NCBI RefSeq assembly: GCF_003402535.2
Contig: NZ_AP025170.1
Location: 2,356,001 to 2,420,000, forward strand
Direction: 5' to 3'
Length of the DNA stretch: 64,000 nt
Source: Cupriavidus sp. P-10
Lineage (GTDB): Bacteria > Pseudomonadota > Gammaproteobacteria > Burkholderiales > Burkholderiaceae
Part shown: positions 30,775 to 41,706 of the stretch, piece by piece
Position numbering within the stretch: the stretch's first letter is position 1
How the letters are laid out: every line of letters begins with the position of its first letter
Program-made: the position numbers and the translations under genes
Notes under the pieces: model-generated
Database searches by the model: none
What the model was told of the DNA's origin: nothing
The model's input: the letters and a program-made list of their open reading frames with translations, nothing else

Positions 30775-31623
30775 TCAAAGTGCCGCGATGGCGTCCTGGT
30801 AGGCCGCGTAGAGCCGCGCAAAGACTGGTCCGGGGACGCCGGCGCCGATGGTGCGCCCGTCGATCGTGACCACCGGCAGCAGTTCCTTGCTTGCCGAGGA
30901 CAGCAGCACTTCATCCGCCGCGAACAGGTCCTCCCTGGCGATCCGGCGCGCCTCCAGAGGAATCTCCAGCGCCGCGCAGACTTCTTCCATAAAGCCGTAG
31001 CGGATGCCTTCCAGGATCAGGTTGTCCTTGGGCGGCGCCAGCACGCGGCCATCGCGCACCACCCAGACGTTGGACGACGAGGCTTCGGTCAGCCAGCCAT
31101 CGCGGAACTGGATCGCCTCGGTCACGCCGTGCTCCACGGCATGCTGCGCGGCCAGCACGTTGCCGAGCAGCGAGGTCGACTTGATCTGGCAGTTCAGCCA
31201 GCGCCGGTCCTCCATCGTCACGCAGGCCACGCCTTGTTCGCGCATGTGCGCGGGCGGCAGCGCCATCGGATTGGTCATGATCAGCACCGTCGGCACGACT
31301 TCCTTCGGGAAGGCGTGCGCACGCCGGGCAACGCCGCGCGTCACCTGGATATAGACCATCTGGTCCGACATGCCGTTGGCACGGACCACGTCGTCGATCA
31401 CTGCCTGCCACTGCGCGGGGCCGTGCGGGTCGGGAATCCCGATCGCCTCCAGGCTGCGGTGCAGGCGCGCAAGATGCTGCGCACCGCGTAACGGTTTTCC
31501 GCCGTAGTACGGGATGACCTCATAGATGCCGTCGCCGAAGATAAAGCCGCGGTCAAGGACGGGGATGCGGGCTTCGGACAGCGGGGTCAGGGTGCCGTTG
31601 AGGTGGACGACGGGGTCAGTCAT
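30775..31623 (-). CDS. Class IV PLP aminotransferase (D-amino-acid transaminase type)
   Basis: A 282-residue fold-type IV aminotransferase. The PLP lysine is in CQIKSTSLLGNVLA, and FGDGIYEVIPYYGG and LTEASSSNVWVV are typical of D-alanine/D-amino-acid transaminases, which supply D-Ala and D-Glu for peptidoglycan or degrade D-amino acids. The absence of the usual branched-chain motifs argues against IlvE. Two ATGs (31623, 31632) are possible; neither has a strong ribosome binding site. Confidence 0.82.
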   Translation of the reverse strand: MTDPVVHLNGTLTPLSEARIPVLDRGFIFGDGIYEVIPYYGGKPLRGAQHLARLHRSLEAIGIPDPHGPAQWQAVIDDVVRANGMSDQMVYIQVTRGVARRAHAFPKEVVPTVLIMTNPMALPPAHMREQGVACVTMEDRRWLNCQIKSTSLLGNVLAAQHAVEHGVTEAIQFRDGWLTEASSSNVWVVRDGRVLAPPKDNLILEGIRYGFMEEVCAALEIPLEARRIAREDLFAADEVLLSSASKELLPVVTIDGRTIGAGVPGPVFARLYAAYQDAIAAL

Positions 31624-31713
31624 GGGGGCCATTTGGCTTCAGGCGGTGGAGTGAATGAAGAATTCTTTCACACGCGCGCATCTGAAGTTATGCGCATTTT
31701 GCATCCACCGCTC

Positions 31714-31858
31714 GTGAAGTGCTGTGACGCAGGGGAGCCTTGATCACATTCACCCATGCGGGGGTGTTCGCTGCAGCACTTCACGCCGAAAATCAAGGTG
31801 TCGTGAGTTGACCCCTCTCGGCATTTCCCGCAGCCCGCCACCGTGCGGGCTTTTTTTT
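31714..31858 (+). ncRNA. Candidate structured RNA with terminator
   Basis: A perfect 11-base inverted repeat (GTGAAGTGCTG at 31714-31724, CAGCACTTCAC at 31774-31784) is followed by hairpin GCCCGC/GCGGGC at 31833-31850 and eight T. No plus-strand gene ends nearby, so the terminator needs its own transcript. This looks like a small RNA gene; the family is not recognised and the 5' end is a guess. Confidence 0.4.
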
Positions 31859-31907
31859 GCATCACCAGAATTGGGGATGCGCGCCGTACCCGCAACGGCG
31901 ACGATAA

Positions 31908-31977
31908 GGGCGGGCGGACTGCGACCCGCCCAACGCCACTTCAAGCCCTCGCCTACCCTGGCCGAGGGCTTTTTCTT
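31908..31977 (+). ncRNA. Candidate small RNA / two-hairpin element, copy 1
   Basis: Hairpin GGGCGGG/CCCGCCC (31908-31931), a linker ending ACTTCAA, then terminator hairpin GCCCTCG/CGAGGGC (31945-31969) and T-run. The second half is nearly identical to a copy at 33756-33796. No plus-strand ORF precedes it. Confidence 0.45.
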
Positions 31978-32018
31978 TTTGTTGGCTCACCGGGTACCGG
32001 CGCGAGTACCGGCGCAGG

Positions 32019-32324
32019 TCACAGCGCGCAAGGCGGCTTGAAGCCTGGCACGGACGCACAGGCGCTTGGCACGGGCAGTTCGGGCCTTTGCACCTCCCCG
32101 GGAACGGAAGCATTAACCTCAGCGGCATTGACCGGACAGCGGCCGGTGATTAGCGCTACCGAAGCGAACGGGCCGGGCAGGCATGGCACCACCAACTCGA
32201 ATCTCGCCAGGCCCTTCGCTTTGGCATACAGGACGCTGCGCCCTGGCATGGCGTCCAGTAACTCGGGAACCAGCATCAAGGTTAGCAGCGAGAATATCGA
32301 CAGCCAGGCAAACGGTGAAGGCAT
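32019..32324 (-). CDS. Doubtful small exported protein
   Basis: A 101-codon frame starting MPSPFAWLSIFSLLTLMLVP, which reads like a signal peptide, with a Pro/Val-rich remainder. No ribosome binding site is convincing and I recognise no family. It follows the acyltransferase on the same strand. It may be a real orphan or a chance frame in a GC-rich intergenic stretch. Confidence 0.3.
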   Translation of the reverse strand: MPSPFAWLSIFSLLTLMLVPELLDAMPGRSVLYAKAKGLARFELVVPCLPGPFASVALITGRCPVNAAEVNASVPGEVQRPELPVPSACASVPGFKPPCAL

Positions 32325-32433
32325 GGCACGGGTCCCCCGATGGCTTGATGCAACCGCCGTGGTTTCCAGTGTCCTCCAGGCACCCTCCTTTGGCCTGCCT
32401 GAGCTGACTCCCTTATGTGTGGTGGCGCACAAA

Positions 32434-33534
32434 CTACGAGCGACCTGCTGCGTGCGAAGCGGCCACTGGCGCTATCTGCCGGTGACGTGCACCGAACCGC
32501 CGATTTACCCATGACCGCATCGGTTTCTCAACCAGAAAGTGGAGGAGGATGGCGGCGCCCAACGTGAGGAGCAACAGGAGCGTTGCCTGCAACCAGCCGG
32601 GCATGGCGGCCAGATCGGGCAGGCGGGTCCGGACAAATGCGAACAGGTACTGCGGAATCCGCTGCACGATATAGACGCAGTACGACACCTCGCCCAGAAA
32701 CACCAGCGCGCCCATCGACAGCACGCGCGTCAGCGCGTCCTTTTCATAGGAAAGCGAGAAAATCAGCCCGGCCGCGCCGGCGACGAACAAGGTGTCCACT
32801 GCCAGCCAGACAGCGATGGCGCAGACGAGGAGCGAGATGACGGCACCGAGCACGCACCCGTCGTAGTCCGGCATGGCCTCGCGCAGGCGGCACAGCAGGA
32901 CACCAAGCATGAACTCGGGGAGCAGCCGCGCGACGCCGCCGCTGAGCGAAAGATGCTCTGGCGACGTTGCCTCCACCATCGCAAGCATCGCCAGCGCGCA
33001 CCCCGCCATCAGCAGGATGCGGGCCTTGTTCATGCGTGGCGCCGCGAGCACGAACAGTGGAAAGCAGACATAGGCAAACCATTCCGCGCTGACCGACCAA
33101 CCGACGTCATTCCACCCCGCGGCCCCGGCATAGCGCCACGCGCTCAGCAGCAACAATCCCGACACGAATTTCGAAGCCGTGTAGTCGGCGGTTCCGACCA
33201 CGTTCGTATGCAGCACCACGTCGCGAAGCATTACTGCAGCCGCAAAAACCAGCAGGCAGGTGACGTAGGCCGGGTAGATCCGTGCAATGCGCGCCACGAT
33301 GAATGCCCGCCAGTCCAGCCGTTCGCCGGGCGATGGCGCGTAATGATAGGCCAGGATAAAGCCGCTCAGGACGAAAAAGCCGTCGACACCGAGATAGCCA
33401 TGGTCAAAGAACGTGCTGGTGAAGCCGAGGTCGAAGTACACGCCGTCGGCGCCATAGCGATGGAACCAGTGCCTGCACAGCACCCACACGGCAAGCAGCA
33501 GCCGCAGGCTTGTCAAAGGTTTGAACTGACGCAT
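32434..33534 (-). CDS. Acyltransferase-3 family membrane O-acyltransferase
   Basis: A 366-residue integral membrane protein with about ten helices. The N-terminal RLLLAVWVLCRHWFHRYG carries the conserved catalytic His, and LGVDGFFVLSGFILAYHY and WSVSAEWFAYVCFPLFVL are typical of acyltransferase-3 enzymes that O-acetylate polysaccharides or other cell-surface glycans. Start at 33534 has GAGGAAGG upstream; the longer frame from 33561 does not. No polysaccharide genes lie nearby, so the substrate is open. It is flanked by two copies of a hairpin element. Confidence 0.82.
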   Translation of the reverse strand: MRQFKPLTSLRLLLAVWVLCRHWFHRYGADGVYFDLGFTSTFFDHGYLGVDGFFVLSGFILAYHYAPSPGERLDWRAFIVARIARIYPAYVTCLLVFAAAVMLRDVVLHTNVVGTADYTASKFVSGLLLLSAWRYAGAAGWNDVGWSVSAEWFAYVCFPLFVLAAPRMNKARILLMAGCALAMLAMVEATSPEHLSLSGGVARLLPEFMLGVLLCRLREAMPDYDGCVLGAVISLLVCAIAVWLAVDTLFVAGAAGLIFSLSYEKDALTRVLSMGALVFLGEVSYCVYIVQRIPQYLFAFVRTRLPDLAAMPGWLQATLLLLLTLGAAILLHFLVEKPMRSWVNRRFGARHRQIAPVAASHAAGRS

Positions 33535-33728
33535 ACATCCTTCCTCGTAGCCAGGGTTCAATGGCGTAACTGTGCTGCGAGGACAATGGGCGATCGGTGC
33601 GGTTGGCGACGAGTTGATGTTTCACGGCCGCATCGGGTCGACGGGGTGATTCCGAGTGCTTGTCGCCCCGGCACAACACCTCTGATTAGAGGGATGCGCG
33701 ATTCCATGGGCTGTATGACTATCGTCAC

Positions 33729-33796
33729 GGGCGGTTCCGCGACTCGCCCACCACTACTTCAAGCCCTCGACTACCCTGGCCGAGGGCTTTTTCTTT
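33729..33796 (+). ncRNA. Candidate small RNA / two-hairpin element, copy 2
   Basis: GGGCG/CGCCC hairpin (33729-33749), linker ending ACTTCAA, then GCCCTCG/CGAGGGC (33763-33787) with loop ACTACCCTGGC and a T-rich tail. Compared with copy 1 the terminator half differs by one base in the loop and in the tail, while the first hairpin has diverged more but keeps its pairing. Confidence 0.45.
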
Positions 33797-33911
33797 GGTT
33801 GGCGCAAACGGGCTGTGGCGCATCCGCAATGCAACAAATCTTTACAACTGAGCCCGTGAAATCCCGCAGGGTTGCCCTAGCCTTTCCCCATGCTTTCCGA
33901 AGGAGACGGCC

Positions 33912-34061
33912 ATGCCTTCGTCACGGGACCCATTCAAGTTGCGCCGCCCTGGGCGCCGGACGATGAACTGGCATGACGTCGCCCTGATTTCGGCGGCGTG
34001 GATCGGCTTGTGTTTGGGCCTTGGGTGGACGCTTTCCAAAGCGGCCGGGACCTTCGAGTAA
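33912..34061 (+). CDS. Short membrane protein of 49 residues
   Basis: An ORF with AAGGAGA 7 bases before ATG. The product has a basic N-terminus (SRDPFKLRRPGRR) and one hydrophobic helix (DVALISAAWIGLCLGLGWTL). The topology is that of a single-pass inner-membrane peptide with N-terminus in the cytoplasm. No family recognised. Confidence 0.55.
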   Translation: MPSSRDPFKLRRPGRRTMNWHDVALISAAWIGLCLGLGWTLSKAAGTFE

Positions 34062-34097
34062 GGCTGGCTTGCCCCCTTTTCGAAACAGCGGGGGGAA

Positions 34098-34127
34098 ATA
34101 AAAAAGCCGCCCAGGTTGGGCGGCTTT
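34098..34127 (-). terminator. Terminator of tRNA-Ser (possibly bidirectional)
   Basis: AAAGCCGCCC/GGGCGGCTTT with loop AGGTT; the minus strand continues into six T just downstream of tRNA-Ser. On the plus strand it may also end the short membrane-protein gene. Confidence 0.85.
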
Positions 34128-34148
34128 GATTTGCCTTGCGCATTGTTC

Positions 34149-34239
34149 TGGCGGAGAGAGGGGGATTCGAACCCCCGATAGGCTATTAACCTATACACGC
34201 TTTCCAGGCGTGCGACTTAAACCACTCATCCATCTCTCC
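34149..34239 (-). tRNA. tRNA-Ser (GGA)
   Basis: A type II tRNA with acceptor GGAGAGA/TCTCTCC, anticodon loop CTGGAAA (anticodon GGA), long variable arm, T-arm GGGGGTTCGAATCCCCC, and encoded CCA. Confidence 0.95.
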
Positions 34240-34299
34240 GGGAAGTCCGCGATTATAGCAGAGTTGCCCGGCGAATCCACAAGTTCGTGCGGCCCTGCC

Positions 34300-36351
34300 T
34301 TAGCCCCTGCGCAAATACGTCACCAGCCTGTCGATAACCGGCGCGTTGCGCGGCGTGAGCAGGCTGACGATGATCGCCACCGCGAAGCCGGCGGGCACGC
34401 CGAAGGCGCCGGAGGCGATCGGGTCGACGCCGAACCAGCGGTTGCCGAAGATGCCGGTCATGCGGGTGAAGAACGGGTAGTTGACGAATATGTAGTACAC
34501 CGCTACGCCAAGCCCGGCAGCCATGCCCGCGACCGCGCCGGCCGCGGTTGTCCGGCGCCAGAAGATGCCAAGTATCAATACCGGGAAGAAGCTGGACGCC
34601 GCCAGCGAGAACGCGGCGCCGACCAGGAACAGGATGTTGCCGGGTCGCAGCGATGTAACGTATGAAGCGAACAAGGCAACGCCGAGCAGCACGATCTTGG
34701 CCGTGGTGACGCGGCGCTGGTGGCTCGCCTGGCGATCGACCATGTGATAGAAGACGTCGTGCGACAGTGCATTGGCGATGGTGAGCAGCAGGCCGTCGGC
34801 GGTCGACAGCGCCGCGGCCAGCGCGCCGGCGGCGATCAGGCCCGAGATGACGTAGGGCAGCCCGGCAATCTCCGGGGCGGCCAGCACGATCATGTCGGGC
34901 TGCAGCAGGATCTCGGCCCATTGCACGATGCCGTCGCCGTTGACGTCGCGGATGCCGAACACCGGCGGATCGACCTTGCGCCATTGCACCACCCATTGCG
35001 GCAGTTCCGCATACGATGTGCCGACCAGGTGTTCAAAGAACTCGTACTTGACCAGCGCGGCCAGCGTTGGCGCGGACACGTACAGCAGCGCGATGCAGAA
35101 CACGGCCCAGGCCACCGAGTTCCGGGTCTCCTTGACGGAGGGCGTGGTGTAGAGGCGCGTCAGGATATGCGGCAGGCTGGCGGTACCGACCATCAGGCAG
35201 AACACCAGCAACACAAAATTCAGCCGCTTGGTCTTGCGCTCCTGCTCGGACACCGCGGGATACGGCTCGGTGGACGACATCGACTGCCGGCTGCGCGCAA
35301 GCGCCTCTTCACGCTGCAGGCTCCACTGCTGCTGCGCGGCGGCGGGATCGCGCGGGAACTCCAGGCGTTCGCGCTCCAGCGCCTTGATGTCCCGCAGCGG
35401 CGCATTGCGCGCGCGCAGATCCTGCAGCCGCGCGTCCAGCGTATCTCGCTCCTGCCGGAAGGATGCCGGCAGGCGCGCGATGCGATCCTGCAACAGGATG
35501 GCCTGCTGCTTGTAGTACTCGCGCACGGCCTGCTCGGCGGGCTCGCGCTCCAGTTCCTGCTCGCGCGCATCGAGCTGCGCCAGCAGCGTGCCATAGCTGA
35601 GCTGCGGCACGGCTTCCTGGTGATGCTTCCACGCGATCATCGACACCGTGACCAGGAAGGCGACGATCATCATGATGTACTGCGCTACCTGCGTCCACGT
35701 AACCGCGCGCATGCCGCCCAGGAACGAGCACACCAGGATGCCGGCCAGCCCGAAGAAGATGCCGACGGCGAATTCCACGCCGATGAAGCGCGTCACCACA
35801 AGCCCTACCCCCTGGATCTGCGCGACCAGGTAGACGAAGGAACACAGCGAGGCCGCCAGCACCGCGATCGCACGCACCGGCAGGTTGCCGCCGGGCTTGC
35901 CGTTGCCATAGCGCGCGGCGAGGAAATCGGGGATGGTGTAGCCGCCGTACTTGCGCAGGTATGGCGCCAGCAGGAAGGCCACCAGGCAATAGCCGCCGGT
36001 CCAGCCCATCACGTAGGCGAGGCCCTCGTACCCGGAAGCGAACAGGATGCCGGCCAGCCCGATGAAGGACGCCGCGCTCATCCAGTCGGCGGCAATCGCC
36101 ATGCCGTTGAACAGCGCCGGCACGCGCCGCGAGGCGACGTAATACTCGTTGAGGTCGGAGGTGCGGCAGATCAGCCCGATGCAGGCATAGATCGCGATGG
36201 TGATAAAGAGGAAGACATAGCCAAGCCACAGGGCATCGGCGTTGGAGCGCTCCAGCAGCCCCATCATGCCGACGAAGCCGAACAACCCTAGCGTGAACAG
36301 GCCGTAGTACAGCAGCAGCCGGCGGCGGAAGCGCGACTGGGCATCGGGCAT
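34300..36351 (-). CDS. VC_2705-type sodium/solute symporter (acetate permease relative)
   Basis: A 683-residue SSS-family transporter. Core motifs include DLNEYYVASRRVPALFNGMA, ASGYEGLAYVMGWTGGYCLV and ALSTADGLLLTIANALSHD. An insertion of about 110 residues (roughly 255-365) rich in Glu, Arg and Gln (REQELEREPAEQAVREYYKQ) looks like a cytoplasmic coiled coil. Adjacent acs on the same strand, ending 94 bases upstream, points to uptake of acetate or another short monocarboxylate. Transport substrate is inferred from context. Confidence 0.85.
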   Translation of the reverse strand: MPDAQSRFRRRLLLYYGLFTLGLFGFVGMMGLLERSNADALWLGYVFLFITIAIYACIGLICRTSDLNEYYVASRRVPALFNGMAIAADWMSAASFIGLAGILFASGYEGLAYVMGWTGGYCLVAFLLAPYLRKYGGYTIPDFLAARYGNGKPGGNLPVRAIAVLAASLCSFVYLVAQIQGVGLVVTRFIGVEFAVGIFFGLAGILVCSFLGGMRAVTWTQVAQYIMMIVAFLVTVSMIAWKHHQEAVPQLSYGTLLAQLDAREQELEREPAEQAVREYYKQQAILLQDRIARLPASFRQERDTLDARLQDLRARNAPLRDIKALERERLEFPRDPAAAQQQWSLQREEALARSRQSMSSTEPYPAVSEQERKTKRLNFVLLVFCLMVGTASLPHILTRLYTTPSVKETRNSVAWAVFCIALLYVSAPTLAALVKYEFFEHLVGTSYAELPQWVVQWRKVDPPVFGIRDVNGDGIVQWAEILLQPDMIVLAAPEIAGLPYVISGLIAAGALAAALSTADGLLLTIANALSHDVFYHMVDRQASHQRRVTTAKIVLLGVALFASYVTSLRPGNILFLVGAAFSLAASSFFPVLILGIFWRRTTAAGAVAGMAAGLGVAVYYIFVNYPFFTRMTGIFGNRWFGVDPIASGAFGVPAGFAVAIIVSLLTPRNAPVIDRLVTYLRRG

Positions 36352-36445
36352 GGGCGGCGGTCCGTGGTCGGTGGGGCGCTATCGTAACAAACCCGCCGGC
36401 GCGCGGGAACGCGGCGGCGGGTTGGTCGGTTGCACGCTGGCGGGA

Positions 36446-38428
<1,983 letters not shown>

Positions 38429-38631
38429 AGACTTGTCTCCTGATTTTGGACTGGCTTTGGCTGCCAAGGTACGCCCGACGGCTTACTTAAACCTGACGGT
38501 CGGCGGCTGCCGCTTGCGGTGACTGGCCGGTTTCCGTTGTCGCCGCATGCTGCAATGCAGCGGGAAACGTCCTGCGAAACGTCCTGCCATCGGGGGCGAA
38601 AGTGCAGCCTTCTCCATTAGGCTAGCACAGC

Positions 38632-38637
38632 TATAAT
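38632..38637 (+). promoter_or_regulatory. Consensus -10 element just before the group II intron
   Basis: TATAAT is a perfect -10 hexamer; the -35 region (around 38609-38615) is poor. It lies 10 bases before the intron's first base and points toward the EamA transporter gene beyond the intron. Part of it overlaps the presumed IBS2 site. Confidence 0.4.
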
Positions 38638-39797
38638 GCCGCGAGCCGTGCGACACGCACTCACGTGTCCGGGTAGCTCCAACGTAAGGAGCATCGACCT
38701 TGTTGGGACAAGGGGAAGGCTTCGGCCGGAACCGTCCAATCCCAACCATTTCTTGCTTAGACGAACCCGGCCGAACAGCTAGGGGGAGTCCGATGTGCAG
38801 CGGGACAGCCGGAGAATTGGCTGACCTGCGGCTTGCTTTTTGCTGGATGGATTTCCAGCCATTGCCCAAAGGCGGGGACGCTCGCCTTTGGGCGAGTTCT
38901 CTGTAAACGCCCCTCCACGGAGGCGGCGGGCGCCAATGCAACGGCAATTTTGTTGCGAAAACGCCACATAGCTTTCAACCGATCCGGATGGATCGGCGCT
39001 ACGTTCTTTGGGGCGATAACCGGTGCTCGCAAGAGTCCGCCATCGCCAAGCGCTCGCCCGTACAGGAGCACGCGAATAAGGAAGTGAGGTCCCGGAGCGC
39101 AAGCTCTGCGCGTTATGGTTCGGTCAAACACGCCTGTGAGGGCGCTTTGATAGAGAACCTGCTATGCGACTAGCAGTAGCCTAGGGAGACATGCGTCACT
39201 GGTAACGGTGGGGTGTGAAGCTCTCCTGACAATGTAGCCCCCGCAAGGGTGCCCACGGATCGTGAGGTCGGTGGGTAGAAAACCGAAGCAGCATCGGTTT
39301 AGGAGCTAGGCTGGCTGGTATGAGTAATGAAAGTGAACCGCTGATAAACGTCGTAAGCATTGCTGTGCCAAAGCTGATGATAGGCACTAACCAAAAGGGT
39401 ACGTGGTTGGATACTTCGGTGGCTCGTCGGAGTACGCTCGCCAAACAACCACCGGCGGAGAGGCGGACTCTAACCCAGTCTTGTAACGCGCAGGGAACGT
39501 GGTAAGCCCGTATGGCTGCCGGAGTGCTGTACGACTCAGGCAGGCGAACCGTAAGGAACGCTGTCGGCTGTGCGGGTATGGGAGGTTGGAAAAAGCGAAT
39601 GCCGGGCTGTAACGGCTCGGATAGGGGTTGAAACATTATCCCACGCGAAAGCGGGCAGACTTCCAACTGGTCTTCTCGTCGCAGGACGGCTGACTAAACT
39701 CGCTTGTTTAAATTTTCTTCCCTTGAGGGACAACCTGTCCCTCAAGGGGCATGTTGTCTTTCGATGTTGGGGAAGATCCTCAAGATAGGAGGGCAGC

Positions 39798-41498
39798 ATG
39801 GAAGCATTGATCCGCAAGGATGAATCTGCGCCTTCCGGCGTACCGGAAAGATGGGGCGACATTGATTGGCGCCGCGTGGAACGGAACGTTCGGGTGATGC
39901 AGATTCGAATTGCGAAGGCAACACAGGAAGAGGATTGGCGCAGGGTGAAAGCCTTGCAAAGGTCCTTGACCCGCTCGTGGTCCGCCAAAGCATCGGCGGT
40001 AAGGCGAGTGGCGATGAACCAAGGTGCGCGGACGGCGGGAGTCGATCGCGTAAAGTGGGAAACGTCTGAAGCCCGGTGGGAAGCCATCGGGAGGTTGAAG
40101 CGTCGGGGGTATAGGCCACTGCCTTTACGGAGAGTCTACATCCCCAAGTCGAATGGGAAGAAACGCCCTTTGGGCATTCCGACCCTACACGACCGAGCCA
40201 TGCAAGCGTTGTATCTGCTGGCGCTGGAACCGGTGTCCGAAGGGACGAGCGACCCGAACTCTTACGGGTTTCGGATCAATCGCTCGACTCACGATGCCAT
40301 GTCTCAGCTATTCGTATCTTTATCCCAGAAGGCCTCGGCCCAATGGGTGCTGGAGGCGGATATCAAGGGGTGCTTTGACCATATCAATCACGACTGGCTG
40401 GAGCGCAATGTCCCAATGGACAAAGCAATCCTTCGGAAGTGGTTGAAGGCTGGCGTGGTATTTCAGGGCCAGTTTCAGGCGACCGACGCTGGAACACCAC
40501 AGGGGGGCATCATTTCCCCGACTCTGGCAAATGTGGCATTGAACGGGTTGGAACGATCACTGAGCAAGGTTCTTGAAGCCAAGTTCGGTGTCAAGAAGAC
40601 GCGGACGCTGAAGGTACACGTTGTGCGCTATGCGGACGACTTCGTGATCACCGGCAACACGCCGGAGGTGTTAGAGAACGAAGTGAAACCGTGGGTGGAG
40701 CAGTTCCTTGCATTACGGGGGCTGACGCTATCAACGGAGAAAACGCGGATCACCAACATCGCCGACGGTTTTGACTTTCTAGGGTGGAATTTCCGGAAGT
40801 ATTCGGGAACGCTGCTCATCAAGCCGAGCAAGAAGAACGTGAAAGCGTTCTACTGCAAGGTGAAGCAGGTCATCAATGCAAACAAGACGGCAAAGCAGGA
40901 GAAGCTAATTCGACTGCTGAACCCGATGCTAAGGGGCTGGGCGCAGTATCACTGCCCGGTGGCAGCGAAGGCGGCGTTCACCCGAATGGAGCATCTGATT
41001 TTTCGTGCTCTATGGAGGTGGGCAAAACGGCGACATCGAGGAAAGAACTCAGGATGGGTGCGGAAGAAGTATTTCGCCTCAGTCGGAAATCGGAACTGGG
41101 TGTTCGGAACCACTGCTGTGAACAAGGCAGGTGAAGGCTACTGGATGGAGATGTATTCGATTGCGGGTACGCTCATTCGGAGGCACAAGAAGGTGCGGGC
41201 GGACTACCATCCGTTCGACCCGGCGCAGGAGATGTATGGCGAAAAATTGCGGCAGGAACGCATGGCAGATCGCATGTCGTACCGAAAGCAGTGGGCAAAG
41301 CTGTACGTTTCTCAGCGCGGCTTGTGCGTGGTGTGCCAAGGCGAGCTTACCGACGAGACTGGATGGGATGACCATCACATCGAACCCCGGATTCTGGGGG
41401 GCTCCGATGCTCTAGGAAATCGCGTATTGTTGCACCCCGATTGCCATGTCCAAGTTCATCACTACGGCAAAATTGCTGTGAAACCGGTGTTTGAATAA
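39798..41498 (+). CDS. ltrA: Group II intron-encoded reverse transcriptase/maturase with HNH endonuclease
   Basis: A 566-residue protein. RT blocks include [45 protein letters not shown] and [10 protein letters not shown] (catalytic YADD). The maturase X domain spans about 385-470, and the C-terminal HNH endonuclease shows [19 protein letters not shown] and [10 protein letters not shown]. All catalytic residues are intact, so retrohoming is plausible. AGGAGGG lies before the ATG. The frame is less GC-biased than the host genes, consistent with transfer. It is encoded in domain IV of the intron. Confidence 0.95.
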   Translation: MEALIRKDESAPSGVPERWGDIDWRRVERNVRVMQIRIAKATQEEDWRRVKALQRSLTRSWSAKASAVRRVAMNQGARTAGVDRVKWETSEARWEAIGRLKRRGYRPLPLRRVYIPKSNGKKRPLGIPTLHDRAMQALYLLALEPVSEGTSDPNSYGFRINRSTHDAMSQLFVSLSQKASAQWVLEADIKGCFDHINHDWLERNVPMDKAILRKWLKAGVVFQGQFQATDAGTPQGGIISPTLANVALNGLERSLSKVLEAKFGVKKTRTLKVHVVRYADDFVITGNTPEVLENEVKPWVEQFLALRGLTLSTEKTRITNIADGFDFLGWNFRKYSGTLLIKPSKKNVKAFYCKVKQVINANKTAKQEKLIRLLNPMLRGWAQYHCPVAAKAAFTRMEHLIFRALWRWAKRRHRGKNSGWVRKKYFASVGNRNWVFGTTAVNKAGEGYWMEMYSIAGTLIRRHKKVRADYHPFDPAQEMYGEKLRQERMADRMSYRKQWAKLYVSQRGLCVVCQGELTDETGWDDHHIEPRILGGSDALGNRVLLHPDCHVQVHHYGKIAVKPVFE

Positions 41499-41521
41499 GT
41501 TCAGGCGCTTTGTAAAGGCTT

Positions 41522-41555
41522 GAGCCGTATGCGGGGAAACTCGCACGTACGGTTC
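41522..41555 (+). ncRNA. Group II intron domain V
   Basis: A 34-nucleotide hairpin from GAGCCGTATGCGGGGAAACT to CGGTTC with the GAAA tetraloop and the two-base bulge that form the catalytic core. Domain VI follows at about 41559-41593, with the branch-point A bulged in CTACCC. Confidence 0.92.
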
Positions 41556-41706
41556 TTAGGGGGGAGAGGTCCAGGAATGGATTTCTCCTACCCTCCTATA
41601 CCTGAACGCGGCGCTTACCCTTGCCACGTCCCCTCCAAGCTTGCACGGCTCGCCGCGCCATCGCGCCACCCGCGATCGTGGCCGCCCGCTGACCGAGGCA
41701 TCGACC

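Larger units (their letters stand above)
38648..41599 (+). mobile_element. Group II intron, apparently complete
   Basis: About 2.95 kb. The 5' end is GTGCG, the consensus group II start. A terminal loop GTGGCTCGT at 39419-39427, closed by ACTTCG/CGGAGT and an outer GTGGTTGG/CCAAACAACCAC stem, holds EBS1 GGCTCG (39421-39426), which pairs perfectly with the last six exon bases CGAGCC (IBS1, 38642-38647). GCATT at 39357-39361 can pair with AATGC at 38635-38639 (EBS2/IBS2). The base before EBS1 is T and the first 3' exon base is A, the expected delta pair. Domain V and a domain VI with bulged A are at the 3' end, and the last two bases AT fit the AY rule. The 3' boundary is less certain than the 5'. 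Confidence 0.85.

Noticed and set aside
31668-32514. Several overlapping frames in the 31.6-32.5 kb gap
   Set aside because: Except for one doubtful exported-protein frame, they lack ribosome binding sites and cross the terminators described there.
38483-39131. Overlapping minus-strand frames (up to 154 codons) between acs and the intron protein
   Set aside because: They lie in structured intron RNA sequence, have no ribosome binding sites and are likely chance frames inside domain I.
39196-40119. Minus-strand frames of 125-183 codons opposite the start of the intron protein
   Set aside because: Antisense to intron domains and the reverse transcriptase; Cys/Arg/Pro-rich with no recognisable fold.
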